Of a stretch of DNA of 64,000 nucleotides, positions 1 to 12,073 are shown in pieces. The position numbers and the translations under genes were made by a program. The notes beneath the pieces were generated by a model that saw nothing but the letters and a program-made list of their open reading frames with translations, did not search any database and was not told the DNA's origin. This DNA is from Sabellastarte sp. h YS-2021 (lineage: Eukaryota > Annelida > Polychaeta > Sabellida > Sabellidae), in the NCBI GenBank assembly GCA_964017235.1, contig OZ024940.1, positions 24,743,615-24,807,614 on the forward strand. The letters run 5' to 3'. Numbering within the stretch: position 1 is the first letter of the stretch; each line of letters starts with the position of its first letter.

Positions 1-175
1 CCAATCATGTGGATATTGGAGGTTAGAAATCTAGTAATACAGGTCTACTGTATAATTAACACGCGTGTTTTGAATTAACTCTGCGAAAGTGAAATCATGC
101 ATTTGTTGAGTCTTTCAGTTTTATTTGCATTAAGATTTCTAGGCTGTAGGTGCATGGAATAATTTATGCCTTAAA

Positions 176-590
176 CCCGCTGTACACTTATCTGATCTAT
201 GTAAAGAAAATGTGACATAGTAATTACAAATTTATCACCGTAATGGATGAACCTCTCCAAGTATGTCAATTTAGCTCTGAACTGGAGGTCCAGCAACTCT
301 GACACTTTCCAACTAGAACAGGGCTAATAATGGCCCAGTCAATCTGGGCAAGTGCAAAAGCCCCTTTCAAGTGAAAAAGGTAAAATCAACCCCCAAATTA
401 ACACAGACAAATTCATCATGTGTCAACATTTGTAACACCTGTTTGCCTTATGTGTTTATCAGGGATCAAACTATCTCTGGAATTAATGCTGATGGCCTTA
501 TACCCAAGTGGCAATGTCAAATTATGGTTTGGGGATTTTCGAATATTTTAGAAGGGTTGCATGGCCATGATGAGAAATGTGGTAAATGTT
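176..590 (+). repeat. Dispersed repeat, copy 1 of a direct pair
   Basis: Aligns with 2072-2510 over about 420 bp at moderate identity. Shared phrases include GTGCAAAAGCCCC, ACACAGACAAATT, TTTGTAACACCTGTTT and ATTATGGTTTGGGGA. A 73-codon ORF inside is not conserved in the second copy. Confidence 0.8.
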
Positions 591-639
591 GAATGTATGT
601 GTATAGTTTCTTCAATACAGTAGAGTCTCTTGAGTTAAA

Positions 640-1015
640 ACCAGTGTCAGTTGGATTTATGTAAAAGCATTGTGACCCCCCCAATAAAACTGCAGTCTAT
701 AAATTTAGTCCATAGACTAGAACCAGAACCCTTTGATTGTTGGAGGGTCTGGTTATACAGAGTGTTGTGTATACAGTGGAAGGTTAGCCGTAACTAGAAT
801 GAAATCCTGTGGTTCGAGAAGTTTCTAGTTATACAGAGTCTGCTTTATATGGTAGAAGCTAGCCATAACTAGAAGCAAATATCCCGGGGATACTGGAGGT
901 TCTAGTTAGACACACCCTACTGTTTATGGTATGAAAGGTTAGCCATATGTGGAACAAAATCCTGTGGATGTTGGATGTTTTAGTCATACAGTGTCTACTG
1001 TGCATCAGCCGATTT
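640..1015 (-). repeat. 75-bp satellite, inverted orientation, about 4-5 units
   Basis: Repeated units read on the plus strand as TATACAGTGGAAGGTTAGCC...AACTAGAA...ATCCTGTGGAT..TGGAGG. They are the reverse complement of the units at 26388-26690 and 57478-58015. A further fragment lies at 1-60. Confidence 0.8.
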
Positions 1016-1237
1016 TTGAAATAATTTTAACAATAATTTTTGTAAATATATTTTAGATTTACTTATTTTATAAGATACATTTTGCATGGGCCTAGGTTCA
1101 GGCCCAACCTGTAAAGTGCTTTATATGTTTCTGTGTATTTAAATTAGTTGTACATCTAAAAACTTGGTGTTAAGTGTTTATTCCAGTTTGTATTTGAAGT
1201 GAAGTGGGCAGAATATTTTCAGTTCAGAATATATAAC

Positions 1238-1400
1238 TATTTTTATTGCGCTACAATAGCTTACCATTTGGAACTGAATGCTTACTCGGGAGGCCGCAGG
1301 CATCTCGCCCAATGTCCCAGAAAAATGGACGCATAATAGTTGCGAGATTCCTTGGAATCGAGGTGACCCCAGTATGACGTAACCATCCACTTCCCTTTTT
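1238..1400 (+). repeat. Solo DIRS-like terminal repeat (fossil)
   Basis: Begins TATTGCGCTACAATAGCTTA, identical to the outer end of the 20-26 kb DIRS terminal repeat, and follows it with diverged matches (AATGTCCCAGAAAAATGGAC against AATGTCTAAGAAAAATAGAC, then the GTGACC/GTCACG region). No coding part adjoins it. More diverged than the full copy, so older or from a related subfamily. Confidence 0.7.
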
Positions 1401-2071
1401 TGAGTTGACTGCAAATGAAACCATAGTGAAATCCCTTCATAAAACATATGCGTAGTAATTCCTAAATATATAATAGGTCTGAAAAACTTTTCAACATATA
1501 CGAAAAAAAAATGTGTATGTCAGTTATGAAGGTGACAATATTTAATACTATAGTGTATAAATTTTAAAGCAACAATAATGAACAGAAACTCTGAAAAGAT
1601 ATCTTTCTAATGATGTATAGAACATATTTGAAGCATACCTAATTCATGAAATATTTACGAAAAATCGACGCTTGTTTATGCACAGTGTAACGCTAATTTT
1701 TGGCAAGGGGCACTATGGAATACGCAAAAAAAAAGAAGAAATTTAAAAAAATAAATTTAAAAATAATTACTATGTTATTCCGTTGTATGGTGGAGAATAA
1801 AATTATAACAACTGAAATTGACCAGGTGCTCATTCGAGTCAATCAGAAATAGGATTTTGCTAAGTAAAGAAAACAAGCAGACACAGAGATGGCAAAATGA
1901 TGTTTAACCAGTGGTTAAGATTAATTAGAAACATAAAATTTATAGGTCTTTCAGTAAATTTCATTTCCAACCAATTTTAAAACCTTTTTTTGAGTGAAAG
2001 AAGATTTGTAGACTTCAGGTAATAATCTGTGATAATCTTTTGTAACTGGCCATGAGGTAACATCCTGAAGA

Positions 2072-2510
2072 CCCCCTGTACACTTACCCCAGTCAAGTTA
2101 CCTGATCTAGAATTGTCAGAGAATGCGACATGAAAAAATGAATTTGTTAATAAGTAAGTCTGCAAAATCTGCAAGTGTTTCAATTTAGCTCTGTACATTT
2201 GCCCAGCAACTGTGACATTTCTCCTATTGAAAATAGGTGAACCAGACCAGGGCTTATAATGTGTCAGCTAATCTGTACAAGTGCAAAAGCCCCATTCAGG
2301 AAAAAAAGGTGAAATCAATCCCCATTTCTACACAGACAAATTGGTTATTTGTAACACCTGTTTTGTCTTTTGTGTATATCAGGGATTAGACTACTTCTTG
2401 CATTAATGCTGAATACCTTTATACCCAAGTTGCAGTGTCCAATTATGGTTTGGGGAATCTCGAATATTATAAAGGGGGTTACCTTGCCCACACCATATTA
2501 AAAAATGTGG
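2072..2510 (+). repeat. Dispersed repeat, copy 2 of a direct pair
   Basis: Same orientation as 176-590 and 1.9 kb away. The 75-bp satellite and the solo DIRS-like repeat lie between the two copies. No terminal repeats or coding capacity recognised. Confidence 0.8.
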
Positions 2511-2515
2511 AGTAT

Positions 2516-4080
2516 GTGGGATGACAGATACAAACCAGTCATGCAGTAATAAATGGTGACTTTAACATTCCATTGTGAAGCTGTCAAACTTGTGAAAGAC
2601 ATTCCTTATTACATCTGCTAAAGAGGGTATGTTTTTTGGTGCATTCGTTTCCCCGTCTGTAGTTGTAATTCCTCCAAAACTAACAAAAAAAAACATCTTT
2701 ACGAAATTTTATTTATGGGGGGGGAGGGGCAAAGAAAGAAGTCTACCAAATTTTTGGAAAGATCCGTATCATACACTGGATACAAAAAAAAATCCAAATT
2801 TTTAACAGTCATATTTTTAATGATGTTTATCGTGGTCATGCTATCCCATAAAGTGAATTAAAATTTTTAAAAAAATCAGAATTTGGATGAAATTATAATA
2901 TGGCGATACTCGACTGCCTTGGAGGGGGAGGTCTGCACTCTACGAGAGCTTTACAGTTACATGCGCCTTAATTTGTGTGATAATTGCCCCAGAGCAAAGC
3001 ATTTTTGCAAAAAGGGGAGGGTATTTATGACAAAAAAAATGTCATGCTTTAGGCCTATTTTATGGACCAGAGTTAGAACAACTATTGTAAAATATTTCGT
3101 CTAGTTTTTACTTTACCGGTACAAGATTTGGGCTGTAATATAATTCCACGTTTTTAACAATTCCATCCTTTTATTTTTATTGTAATACACAAGAATACTA
3201 TTTATGGGGGGGTTGGGGGCTTGCCCCCATTTATAACTCTGTTGATTTAATTTCATAGTTCCTTGATAATTTCCTGTAGTTATCAATATATCAATATGGT
3301 GGATCCCGTACCGGTAAAGTAAAATTGCCTCAGTACTTCTATCATGTTTTTATGACTGATTTTTCTGCAGGTGTAACGTGTAAGAAAAGTAACCAATAAA
3401 GTTAACAATGCAAGGTGTTTTTTGCTGTATGCTCGAAATTGTATACATCCACTGAAAGTAACAGTATGCATTGTAATTGTTTTGATAAAAACTTTGCTGG
3501 GTTTGTGTGACATACATTTTGCTTTCATTTGTGACCCTGGGTCACTCAGAATTGTAAAAATATGTAAATTGTTGGGAGGTGGGGGGGGGGGGGGGGGGGG
3601 GGTTTGCAATAATTATAGATGGTGCATTTATCACATTAATTATGGTTCTTCTTACTGTATATTTACTTGGGTTTTTTTCCAGTTGATCAAAAACTATTTT
3701 TAAATGCTTTTCAATTTTCTGTATATAGTTTTCTGTGGTGTTTTTTTATGTCAACAGAATTTTTTGGTAAACTGTGTGTTTTATAAGCTTGAACATTAAT
3801 GATGCCCTAGCATTATTTATCTTCGACAGAAATGAAATTGTCTAATGTATGGTGAAAAGTCTTACGATACGGATGTAGAGGTTTTGGTCGAAACATATGT
3901 GTCAAACAAATTCGCAGAGGAGTGTTTGTCATGTGTGTACATAATCATGAAGTCTTAAGTATAATCTCATTAAAAAAAAACAAGAGATCTCGGAGGCGAG
4001 CCGTGTGCAGACTTTGCAAAATTTTTGGCAATGTATATCACTCATTCTGTGTGATTTGGTAACGTAAATCGAAAATTCCT
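2516..4080. other. No gene seen; dispersed repeat and G-run
   Basis: At about 2625-2965 lies a copy of a dispersed repeat ending in GGAGGTCTGCACTCTACGAG. Positions 3581-3602 are 22 consecutive Gs. The rest is AT-rich and unrecognised. The ORFs on both strands across the G-run are low-complexity artefacts. Confidence 0.55.
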
Positions 4081-4084
4081 CCAG

Positions 4085-4235
4085 AATCAAGGATATTAAC
4101 CCAATTATGCCCAAATTTGAATCAGTTCTTACCAGTAATAATTCTACTACTCCCTAAAAATTTCATAACAATCTGTGCAGTAGTTGTGGAGTTATGCTGT
4201 AAACAAACAAACAAAAACAAACAGAATGAGTAATA
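4085..4235 (-). repeat. Dispersed repeat with AAAC-rich end
   Basis: Reads TTTCATAACAATCTGTGCAG, then a run of AAACAAACAAAC. The same phrase pattern (TTTCATTAAAATCTATCC, then CAAACAAACAT) occurs at 53645-53870. Looks like a non-autonomous dispersed element. Family not identified. Confidence 0.45.
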
Positions 4236-4477
4236 TAATTTTCAAAAATTTTCAAAAGTAAAAATGTTTTGCTGTGTCGTATGAGACTGCAATTTTGGTG
4301 TTACAGATATGTTGTTAAAACCTCAGTTATGCCTCATACTGGGGAAATCAAAAGAAAAATTCCAGTAACTGTATGGGGAACTACTAACTACCTCCACAAA
4401 GGAGGTTACGTTTTTGAATGTGTATATTTGGAGTTGTAACGAACAGATCTTTCTGAATTTTTTTCCATTTACATAAA

Positions 4478-4785
4478 GTATATCAGTCTGAAAAGCAGTT
4501 TGGCCTCAGCTTTGCATACGATGCCCAAGGACTTGGAATGATCTGCCTGATGATGTACACTCAGCCAAATCTCTCTCTTCATTCGGGAAGAAGTTGAAAA
4601 CCTATCACTTTGCAAAAAGCTTACCCACCCCAGTTCTGGTCTTGTGTCGGTCTTTCTCTGTGGTGCCGACCCCTGCAATGTTTCCGACTTAACGACTACG
4701 ATCTCTGATTTCTGGCATTATGCAACATGTCTGTCAATAGATGGAGATTAAGCGCTATAAAATACTTTTAACATTAGAACTACAC
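4478..4785 (+). mobile_element. LINE 3' end fragment, CR1/L2-like
   Basis: Frame fragments read TWNDLPDDVHSAKSLSSFGK and KLKTYHF, matching the extreme C-terminus of CR1/L2/Jockey-type ORF2 (the WNxLPxxIRxxxSLxxFKxxLK motif). One frame change separates this from an upstream FAYDA segment. It ends with AGCGCTATAAAATAC, a typical 3' tail. Only the tail of the element remains. Confidence 0.75.
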
Positions 4786-4829
4786 AGAGCCAAATGAAGA
4801 ATTTATTAAATTAATTCAAGAAATCAGGA

Positions 4830-5075
4830 TCTTTTGGATACAAAAAAAAAAAAAATTGAAGGTCCCATTTCGATATATTTGGCTTTCTGGTCGATATCAC
4901 TCCAAAGTAAAGATCTTTACAAATTTTTTATGGGGGTAGAGCTTTCCTAGATGAAGAAGTAATTACATTTTTTTGTGGAAAGGTCTCAAATATATTCTGG
5001 ATACAGAAAAAAATGATGAATTTTCAGAAACAGCCCCTGGTGAAGGTATGCACTCTATTAGTGCTTTCTGATTCA
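4830..5075 (+). repeat. Dispersed repeat ending GAAGGTATGCACTCTATTAG
   Basis: Shares its end (CCTGGTGAAGGTATGCACTC) and the GGATACAGAAAAAAAT phrase with copies at 2625-2965, 41600-41900 and 45780-45995. No coding content. Confidence 0.5.
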
Positions 5076-5079
5076 TTAT

Positions 5080-6230
5080 GAAACAGTGGAAAAATAGAAA
5101 TAATTGCGTGAGTTGAAAAGAAGTTTATAAAATTGAATATTCAGACAGTGGGTCAGGTATTACAGCTTGTACTGTGTTAGCTGTGTTTGGAATGCCTCGC
5201 AAGCAGAAATATTTAACTGTACAAGTAGGAATTTTAGGTACAAGGAAATTGCAATAATTCATTTTTTACAAAAAAAATTCTGCAGAATTAATTTTCACGA
5301 ATGACTAGTTTGTACTTAGGATATTTACACAGGTTCAAAATTTCCCTAAGAATTAATTTTCACTATTCAAGTCCATTAGCCCAAATGGCTAAAATTAAGG
5401 CATAGTCAAAATTTCAACTTATACGGCATATAACGTCGCAACTAAATTGCCCCTGTGTAACTTTAAATTATGATAATTTTGATACAAAATGCCCAGAGTT
5501 AACTTTTATTTTTTTTAAATATCTTTGTCATGCTTTTATTTTAAACTGTAGACTGTCTAACATCTCTTGCATCTATGTTAAATCCAATCCATGGAATTGT
5601 CCATTTTCAAGATTTTTTGTTCATTTTGTGAAATAGGCTATTTACTCAGTTTTAGGAAAATTTCAGGAAATCAGAAAAATTTAGTTACCATTTTCAAAGT
5701 AAAGTTTTATGTGTAAATTTTTTTCTTGCGAAAAAAAAAACCCAACAAACAAACATTATTTTCATATTTATGCAAAACAATATGCATTTACTGCAAAAAT
5801 ACCATGGCTTGGTGATATTTGTATATATGACCTGATTTTTAAGTTGCAGAATGTACATGCATTTGTAGTAGCCAAGACACAATGGGAAAATAAATATTGT
5901 GGAATGGTTCGATTTTTGCTGTGAATTTTTTATGACATGAAAAACCCCATGCAGCACCATACATTAAAGGACATATTCTCTCTGTAAATTATAGTCAATG
6001 AGTAACCAGTATATGAATGTCTGTGTGTACACAACGTGTATCTATATATGGTATATGTGACCATGTTGTATACAAAGTAATATATTTGTGTAATACTGTT
6101 TATTTTCTACTGTGTTAATTTTTATATGCTGCTGGAAGTTTTGGGTCCAAATAAAACTAATTATATTTCATTGAAAATATGTGTATTTTTATGCCTTTAT
6201 ACCCTGTCTATTTTGCAGTACATTAAGATC
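5080..6230. other. Nothing recognised
   Basis: AT-rich DNA without a supported gene or repeat. Overlapping short ORFs on both strands around 5700-5960 have biased, non-protein-like composition. Confidence 0.5.
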
Positions 6231-6235
6231 ACCGT

Positions 6236-6725
6236 TTGGAGATCTTAAGAAAGCATTTGACACTATTGATAGTAGAAAGCAATACATTTGCAATAGCGGA
6301 GTCATTGGATATTAATATTAATACTTCTTAATAGACCATAGCCACCTCTGAGGCCGGGGTTCGGTTTCCGGCACGGCCTCAATTTGGAAAGCTGGTAGTT
6401 GCTTGCTGTTGGTCGGCAGTTTACAGTACAGAACCCTGACAAACTGTATGTTCTGGTTTCCTCTGCCCTTCCAACTACCCGTCGTGATATGACCTGTACA
6501 GTGTTGAAAACGACATAAAACCCCAAATAAATAAACAAATTAATAGACCATAGGAAAGCATTTGACAGTATTCAACTCCTGACTAATTCAAAGCAGCGAG
6601 CAAGAAATAAGTGAACAAATAAACTTGTTAACAAATTAATAGACCATAGGAAAGCATTTGACAGTATTCAACTCCTGTCTAATGCAAGGCAGCGAGCAAG
6701 AAATAAATGAACAAATAAACTTGTT
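6236..6725 (+). mobile_element. LINE reverse transcriptase scraps with tandem duplication
   Basis: At 6241 the plus strand reads DLKKAFDTID, the palm motif A of LINE reverse transcriptases. After an inserted SINE, two direct copies (about 6541-6636 and 6637-6725, nearly identical) each begin DHRKAFDSIQ, a second motif-A-like phrase. No YADD motif follows. Highly degraded. Confidence 0.55.
6341..6539 (+). mobile_element. tRNA-derived SINE, family B, 5'-truncated
   Basis: Flanked by a 13-bp target duplication TTAATAGACCATA (6328-6340 and 6540-6552). It starts inside the tRNA-like head, carries a B-box-like GGTTCGGTTTCC, then the family B body (GGTAGTTGCTTGC, CGTGATATGACCTGTACAGT) and the tail AAACCCCAAATAAATAAA. 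Inserted into the LINE scrap. Confidence 0.88.
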
Positions 6726-6729
6726 TCAC

Positions 6730-9465
6730 AGTTTATTCTTGGGCTTTATCTGAATAATTACCTGGACTATTAAGCTTTATCATAAAACTACAACGGGCTT
6801 CAGAACCTTAAACTGACCTCTCCTCAAAACACTGAATAAATCAAAAAAGGATCTTTGACTTTGGTTGGCATTTATAGTTTTATGAGTTGGGTAATATTCA
6901 AACTTTTGCACCCATAATTGGGTCAGACTGCTAGAGTATAAGTCTTGCACCTGTTCCACCATGTATTTGACTCTGTGAGGGGTCAGTCCTATATGGGCAG
7001 GTAGTTAGTACCCTGACCAAGCCTTATTTGGTTTGCAGTGGGAAACTGTTGCCTAAATAGGGACTGACATGGTTTCACCGAGAGAAGGGCATCCTCTATG
7101 GAAGAGCCTGATTCTCACCAGTTTGTGAGGCCATTAAATTAGAAGGTGAAACTATGACACTCTATATGGTAAATTACAATATTTGGTCTATATTTTTTTT
7201 TTTTTTTTTTTTTTTATAGAATACAAAATTAAAAATACAATTTTATATTCTTCCCAATCTAACCCAGGGGGAATCCCTCCCCCTATGCCATGATTTCAGA
7301 ACGTAAGGGTAGTGGGTCGCCATGCTGTTTCGTATTGGTTTTTTATATTCTTTTGTATATAGTAATACAGAATATACCAGGGGAAATCCTCCCCTATGGC
7401 ATGGAAACGCCCCACACCACCCCCAACACTCCCTCCCTGTAAACACATTTCCTATATAAATTACCTGTATATCCCAATTATGGGCAATACAGTTTGAATA
7501 TTAAAGCACCTTCCCCATTTTTACCCACATTTCTATTCAATTTTTACCAGTTCAAATTTTAGGTTGGTTTCAAATAGCACCCCACCCCACCCCTTCCACC
7601 CTGTGACTTTTTACAGAAAAATTTAACCGTCAGAAAAATTTTTTGGGGACTTTTTGGGGATAATTTCTTGAAATTTAAACTTAACTGAAACTAAGTTCAG
7701 GATTATAATAAAATGTTGGTTCACCAAGCACTTCTTGGTTTTCTCTATATTTGGAAAGATGTCCAAATATGTACCTGACAAACCCAGTAAGAATCTTGAG
7801 GGAGTTTAGAATGTTGAGGAAGTATTGATATATAAAAGGTTACCTTTTCACCTATTTATGGTTACAAAATGATGAATAATTACAAGCATTACAAACATTT
7901 TTTTTAAAGGGGGTCAAAAGTGTTGTCAAGACTGTTCACCATTCCCAATGAATACACAGTTTTCATATTTCAAACTGCCCAGGATTCGAACCTGGCAAGC
8001 TCACAGTCTATCAAACAGACAACGAAAATAATTTGGATGATTTGCACCAATTTAAGGAAATATTCCCAAACTGTTGTGCATATTTAGCAAACTCTGTAAG
8101 ATTTCTGTTTTCTGTTCAATGCAAAAAATGCCTCGAAATAATTATGCCTGGATATGTAGTAATTCATAAATTATGCAACCGGCTTTTTTCAAAATTGCAA
8201 CCTCCATATGTTTTTCTGGCGTCATGTGGGTTCGTCTGTTTGCAAATAAGTCGAAAAGTTAATGAGACAGATTTTTGTAAATTGCTCAAGAAGGAAGTAA
8301 AAATATATGCATAAAATATATTTATATCACACAAAAATATAAAATGACACAAAATTATTGCAAACTAAGTAATTTACAAAAGTGTTTAAATGCAGTAGTT
8401 TAAGAGAAATCTGCACGACACACGGGCACACTAATGGACGCACGGACGCACACACACAGGATGCATTTCATAATCGCCCTCCCGGCTAAAGCTCGGTGGT
8501 AGATAAAAAGAAGAAAGAGAAAGAAAATGATAATCTATAACAAAAAAAAAATATATACATATGAAAAAAATGTGATAGGTTACATTTCTCAAACTGGAGT
8601 GTAATTAGCTGTGTTAATTTTGGTGTTGCATAATTAAAAAAGTGCAATTTTCTATATAATTCCGGTTTTACAAAAAGAAATCAAGCACAATAAATGTGAA
8701 AAAACTGGTATAACAAATTTAACAATTTTGCAAAGACATTTTTTCAAAAGAGTCAAATTTTGTTTTTTGTTTTTTTTTTCAAACTAAGCATGACACACAA
8801 GTTGGTGTCTGACAGTTTGTCTGAGATAAATTCCTGTATAATTATGTACAACCAGGGGACTTTGTATAACATTGGTCTCCCTGCATTTTCTTTGAATTGG
8901 TTGAATGATATGGTGTGACAATCTATTTATAGTGTCATGTTAAACTGGTGCACTCAGTGAACAGAACAATATGGTACACTGTTTTTTTTCACAATAATTT
9001 TCAAAGTAGGTTGTATTTTATGTTGGAACCTTACCTATCAGACTTAGGTTGAAAAGTCCTTTTGGTTGATGGCCGTTTTGTTGAAATAAGGCAATTATTA
9101 TACGCAAAATATAAAAGCTAACAGCCCCCTTATGATTCTAAGACAGGAGGGTTTAATGTACAAAATTTGTGATTCATGATCTGTACACCCATTGTTTCTC
9201 TGTCCAATTCATTCCCTTGCAGGTATATTTTTTAACAAAAAAAAAAAGATAACCCGAAAGAAATTTCTTGGAACCTTTTTTATATAGATCATTTTAAATA
9301 TTACCGTTTAATTTTAGAAATAAAAAAATATACATATGCAATTAAATTAAGTATCCTATACTTATTGAATAACATATCGTATTGATGTATTTTAACCTGA
9401 ATACCAGACCACACAGACTGGGAGATTAGATTTTTTTTTCTATTTCTCACTGCGCTTAACAGTGG
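6730..9465. other. No gene seen; minor repeats
   Basis: Holds a T-run (7190-7216), a diverged internal repeat of about 50 bp near 7240 and 7370 (ending CCCTATGCCATG and CCCTATGGCATGG), a tRNA-like fragment near 7975, and a stretch with repeated GGACGCAC near 8400-8510. Otherwise AT-rich and unrecognised. Confidence 0.45.
7975..8035 (-). repeat. tRNA-like fragment
   Basis: The minus strand contains GCCAGGTTCGAATCCTGGGC, a perfect T-arm hairpin and Pol III B box. The rest of a cloverleaf and an acceptor stem are not evident, so this looks like a SINE or tRNA remnant, not a tRNA gene. Confidence 0.4.
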
Positions 9466-9484
9466 ATAATTAGTGCTACACTTG

Positions 9485-9950
9485 TGCGGAGATGTTGCCA
9501 GACTGCGCGATTGCGAGAATCACGCACAATCTTTAAAAACCTCACGCGATCTTGAACTATGACGCGGTATATTAGAGGTTTATTACACGCAGTTACTTAG
9601 CATTGGTGATGTTAACTTAAGTTGGATACAACACAGAGACTGTATATGAGACTTTTGTGAATTTGGATAAACCTGCAAAATGGCTACTACATTAGTGCAG
9701 ACCCAACTCATATTTTTCAAGAATATATGCCTGTAAGTAGCAATATACATTACATTATATTATATGAGGTTCAGTTTCTGTCAAATAACAATGTATGACA
9801 TGGTTATGTCGTAATATGTAAACTTTGATAATCTCTGGAAATATTTCCATCGAGGATCGGATCCCCCTTTTTATTTTTGAAATCCCCCCCTTTTTTTAGA
9901 CCAAGGGGGAAATTCCCCCCCTTCATCAAAAGCTGGCAACATCTCTGCTT
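9485..9950. repeat. Possible element with short inverted ends
   Basis: GAGATGTTGCCAG near 9490-9502 recurs inverted as CTGGCAACATCTC near 9932-9944, with partial similarity beyond (ACACTTGTG against CACAAG). Could be a MITE or chance. Inside is an ATG followed by 17 codons and a GTAAGT, which I do not accept as an exon. Confidence 0.3.
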
Positions 9951-10543
9951 GTGTGAGCAAGTGTCAAGTTTCCTTTAATATATCATTAATTATGCAGGCT
10001 ACAAATATGTACATCAATATAATATTCATTCTATGACACATGAAATTCATTCGCGATTTTTTTTTTTTTTGGGGGGGACAGTAGATCTTGTCTTAATAAA
10101 AGTTTTAGAGTCTGCCATGCAGTTACTTATACTAATGTCAACTTCTAGTTATACCTAATTGAAAAGTATATGAAGCGCTGAAGAAAGCATGTAATTTAAT
10201 TCTCCTACAATAACTAACAAGCCTCTGCAGTCAGTAGATTTTGCTGAGCGGCGATGACGGGCGGGCGTACCCCCCAAAAACTAATTGTTGATCATTTTGA
10301 CCTTGATAAAGATCAAAGGTCAAATTTAAGCAGGTGGGAAAAACTTTCCCACGCCTGAGGTATATATCTGCCAAATATGGTTAAAAGCCAAAAAGAAGGG
10401 AGATATTCAAGGGAGACCATAATGCGGTGACGAGGTAACTGAAGCAAAAACAAATAAGCGCCCTTTCAGGGATGCTTACTTAACATGTATGTGATCACTC
10501 TACTGGGTAATCTAGTTGTCTGGTGTTCAGACTTGATAACAAA

Positions 10544-10722
10544 TTACCGTACTTTTCCAAAATATGACCAGGGCGTTAATTATTTTCAAATGGCATCAGA
10601 CCAGGCGTTAAATTGAACCAGGCGTTCTTTTGAAATACAAAAAAACAGTGTTATAAATTGTAAACAGTTTGCTTGGTACCAGGCGTTAATTTGAACCTGG
10701 GCGTTATTTTGGAAATTTACGG
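10544..10722. mobile_element. MITE with TTACCGTA termini
   Basis: Starts TTACCGTACTTTTCCAAAAT and ends with its near inverse (ATTTTGGAAATTTACGGTAA). The arms extend about 45 bp with internal CAGGCGTTAA repeats. About 180 bp, non-coding. Confidence 0.7.
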
Positions 10723-11636
10723 TAATCAGAAATCAGGTACAAAGTAACACAATAGTGCTATTTTGTCCCCTCTTATCACAGATTTTAACAGTTCTGTACA
10801 CAAAACGATTACACGTTATACCTATACCTTATTATCACCATTGGAAAAATAACTCTGTGTATCAGATTAGGTTCTCTTTATGGCTACTATCTATAAGTAG
10901 AACTACCTACTTATTCTTGTTTTTTGTTTTGTTTTTTTTTGCTCTAATAATCATTGGAACACAGAAATTACTTCTAGTAATGGCAATATCCTACTTGTGG
11001 CAGCTCTACTTGTAACAATATATATGTCATTTAACAATATATATGTCATTTGGGAAGTTTTCCACTTGTGTTAGAAATAGAAAATATCATTGGGAAATTA
11101 TGCAACAATTTGGGTGAATTTTCTACTTTTAGAACCTCAAGATCGGCCCTATTGTTTACAATGTTCACACTCAGGACAATGTACACATCTAACATTTTCA
11201 GTAGTTTACCCACCCTCCAAAGACACTTCACATCTGAAACAGTAAACTAGCTCAATGCAAATAGCTACCTGGTTGACCAAATTAGGCTAATCATTTCAGC
11301 CTTAACCATTTATTACTGAATAGTGGTGTCATCACAAGCAGCGATATTGCAGACTCACCGGTGATGAAAGAAATGGACGATAATCAAGGACTTATGGATG
11401 AAATTGTCAGTGTGGATGGCCTTACTTAGTTAATTGCATTCTGACTTAATTTCTAACTGGGGTAAATTATTTTGATTGTAAATTGCCACTACATTTCTTT
11501 CTCTTTCAACTTATTTTATCTTTGCTCCATTTCTTTTAAATTATGACATAATTAATTAAATTCATACATATGCAATATGCAAATTAAGAAACGTGATGTC
11601 ATGGAATTCTGTGGGGGTTTCCTAGAACCACATGTA

Positions 11637-11765
11637 TTATAAAATAAATTATGCAAATTAAAAAACGTGATGTCAGGGAATTCATGTTATAATATTTCTA
11701 GAAAACCCTGTGGAGTTCTGTCTACTCACGTTTTGTAATTTGCATAACTTATTTTATAAATTTCT
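11637..11765. repeat. Fold-back repeat
   Basis: TTATAAAATAAATTATGCAA at the left pairs with TTGCATAACTTATTTTATAA at the right, and the AAAACGTGA/TCACGTTTT segments also pair. Another left-arm copy lies at 11580-11615 (ATGCAAATTAAGAAACGTGA), followed by the same GGAATTC phrase. Confidence 0.65.
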
Positions 11766-11883
11766 AGGAAATTACATGGAATTCTGTAGGATTTCCTAAC
11801 AATTTTATTTGTGCGAATCGACTGAAGAATATTTGGGCGAACACGTTTTTGTGCAAATGATTTAGTTACCCTTGAATTCTGTA

Positions 11884-12072
11884 CTGCTCAGCCACCCAAG
11901 TTGGTCACATACCCCAGTTTGTCACTTGCATTGTTTTTTGATAACATTAAAGCCTCTTCACAATAATCTTTCTCACATCATCCTTGTAAGTACTTGTTCC
12001 ACTTTTTCTGTGTCAATATTGCATGAACTTGACAGTTTCTGAGGCAGGTGACGAACTTGGATAGCTGAGCAG
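11884..12072. mobile_element. MITE with TA target duplication, copy 1
   Basis: Termini CTGCTCAGCC...GCTGAGCAG are flanked by TA on both sides. Arms continue with diverged pairing (GTTGGTCAC and GTGACGAACTT). 189 bp. TA duplication suggests a Tc1/mariner-type mobiliser (inference). Confidence 0.75.
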
Positions 12073-12073
12073 T

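Noticed and set aside
371-592. 73-codon plus-strand ORF near the left end
   Set aside because: It lies wholly in a repeated block, and the second copy (2072-2510) does not keep the frame.
3422-3703. ORFs with poly-Gly or poly-Pro around the G-run
   Set aside because: Created by the 22-base G-run. No protein-like sequence on either side.
7975-8035. tRNA gene on the minus strand
   Set aside because: Only the T-arm is intact. No acceptor stem or D-arm can be folded.
9680-9738. ATG in good context, 18 codons, then GTAAGT: a possible first exon
   Set aside because: No downstream coding exon on the plus strand is visible, and it lies inside a possible small element with inverted ends.
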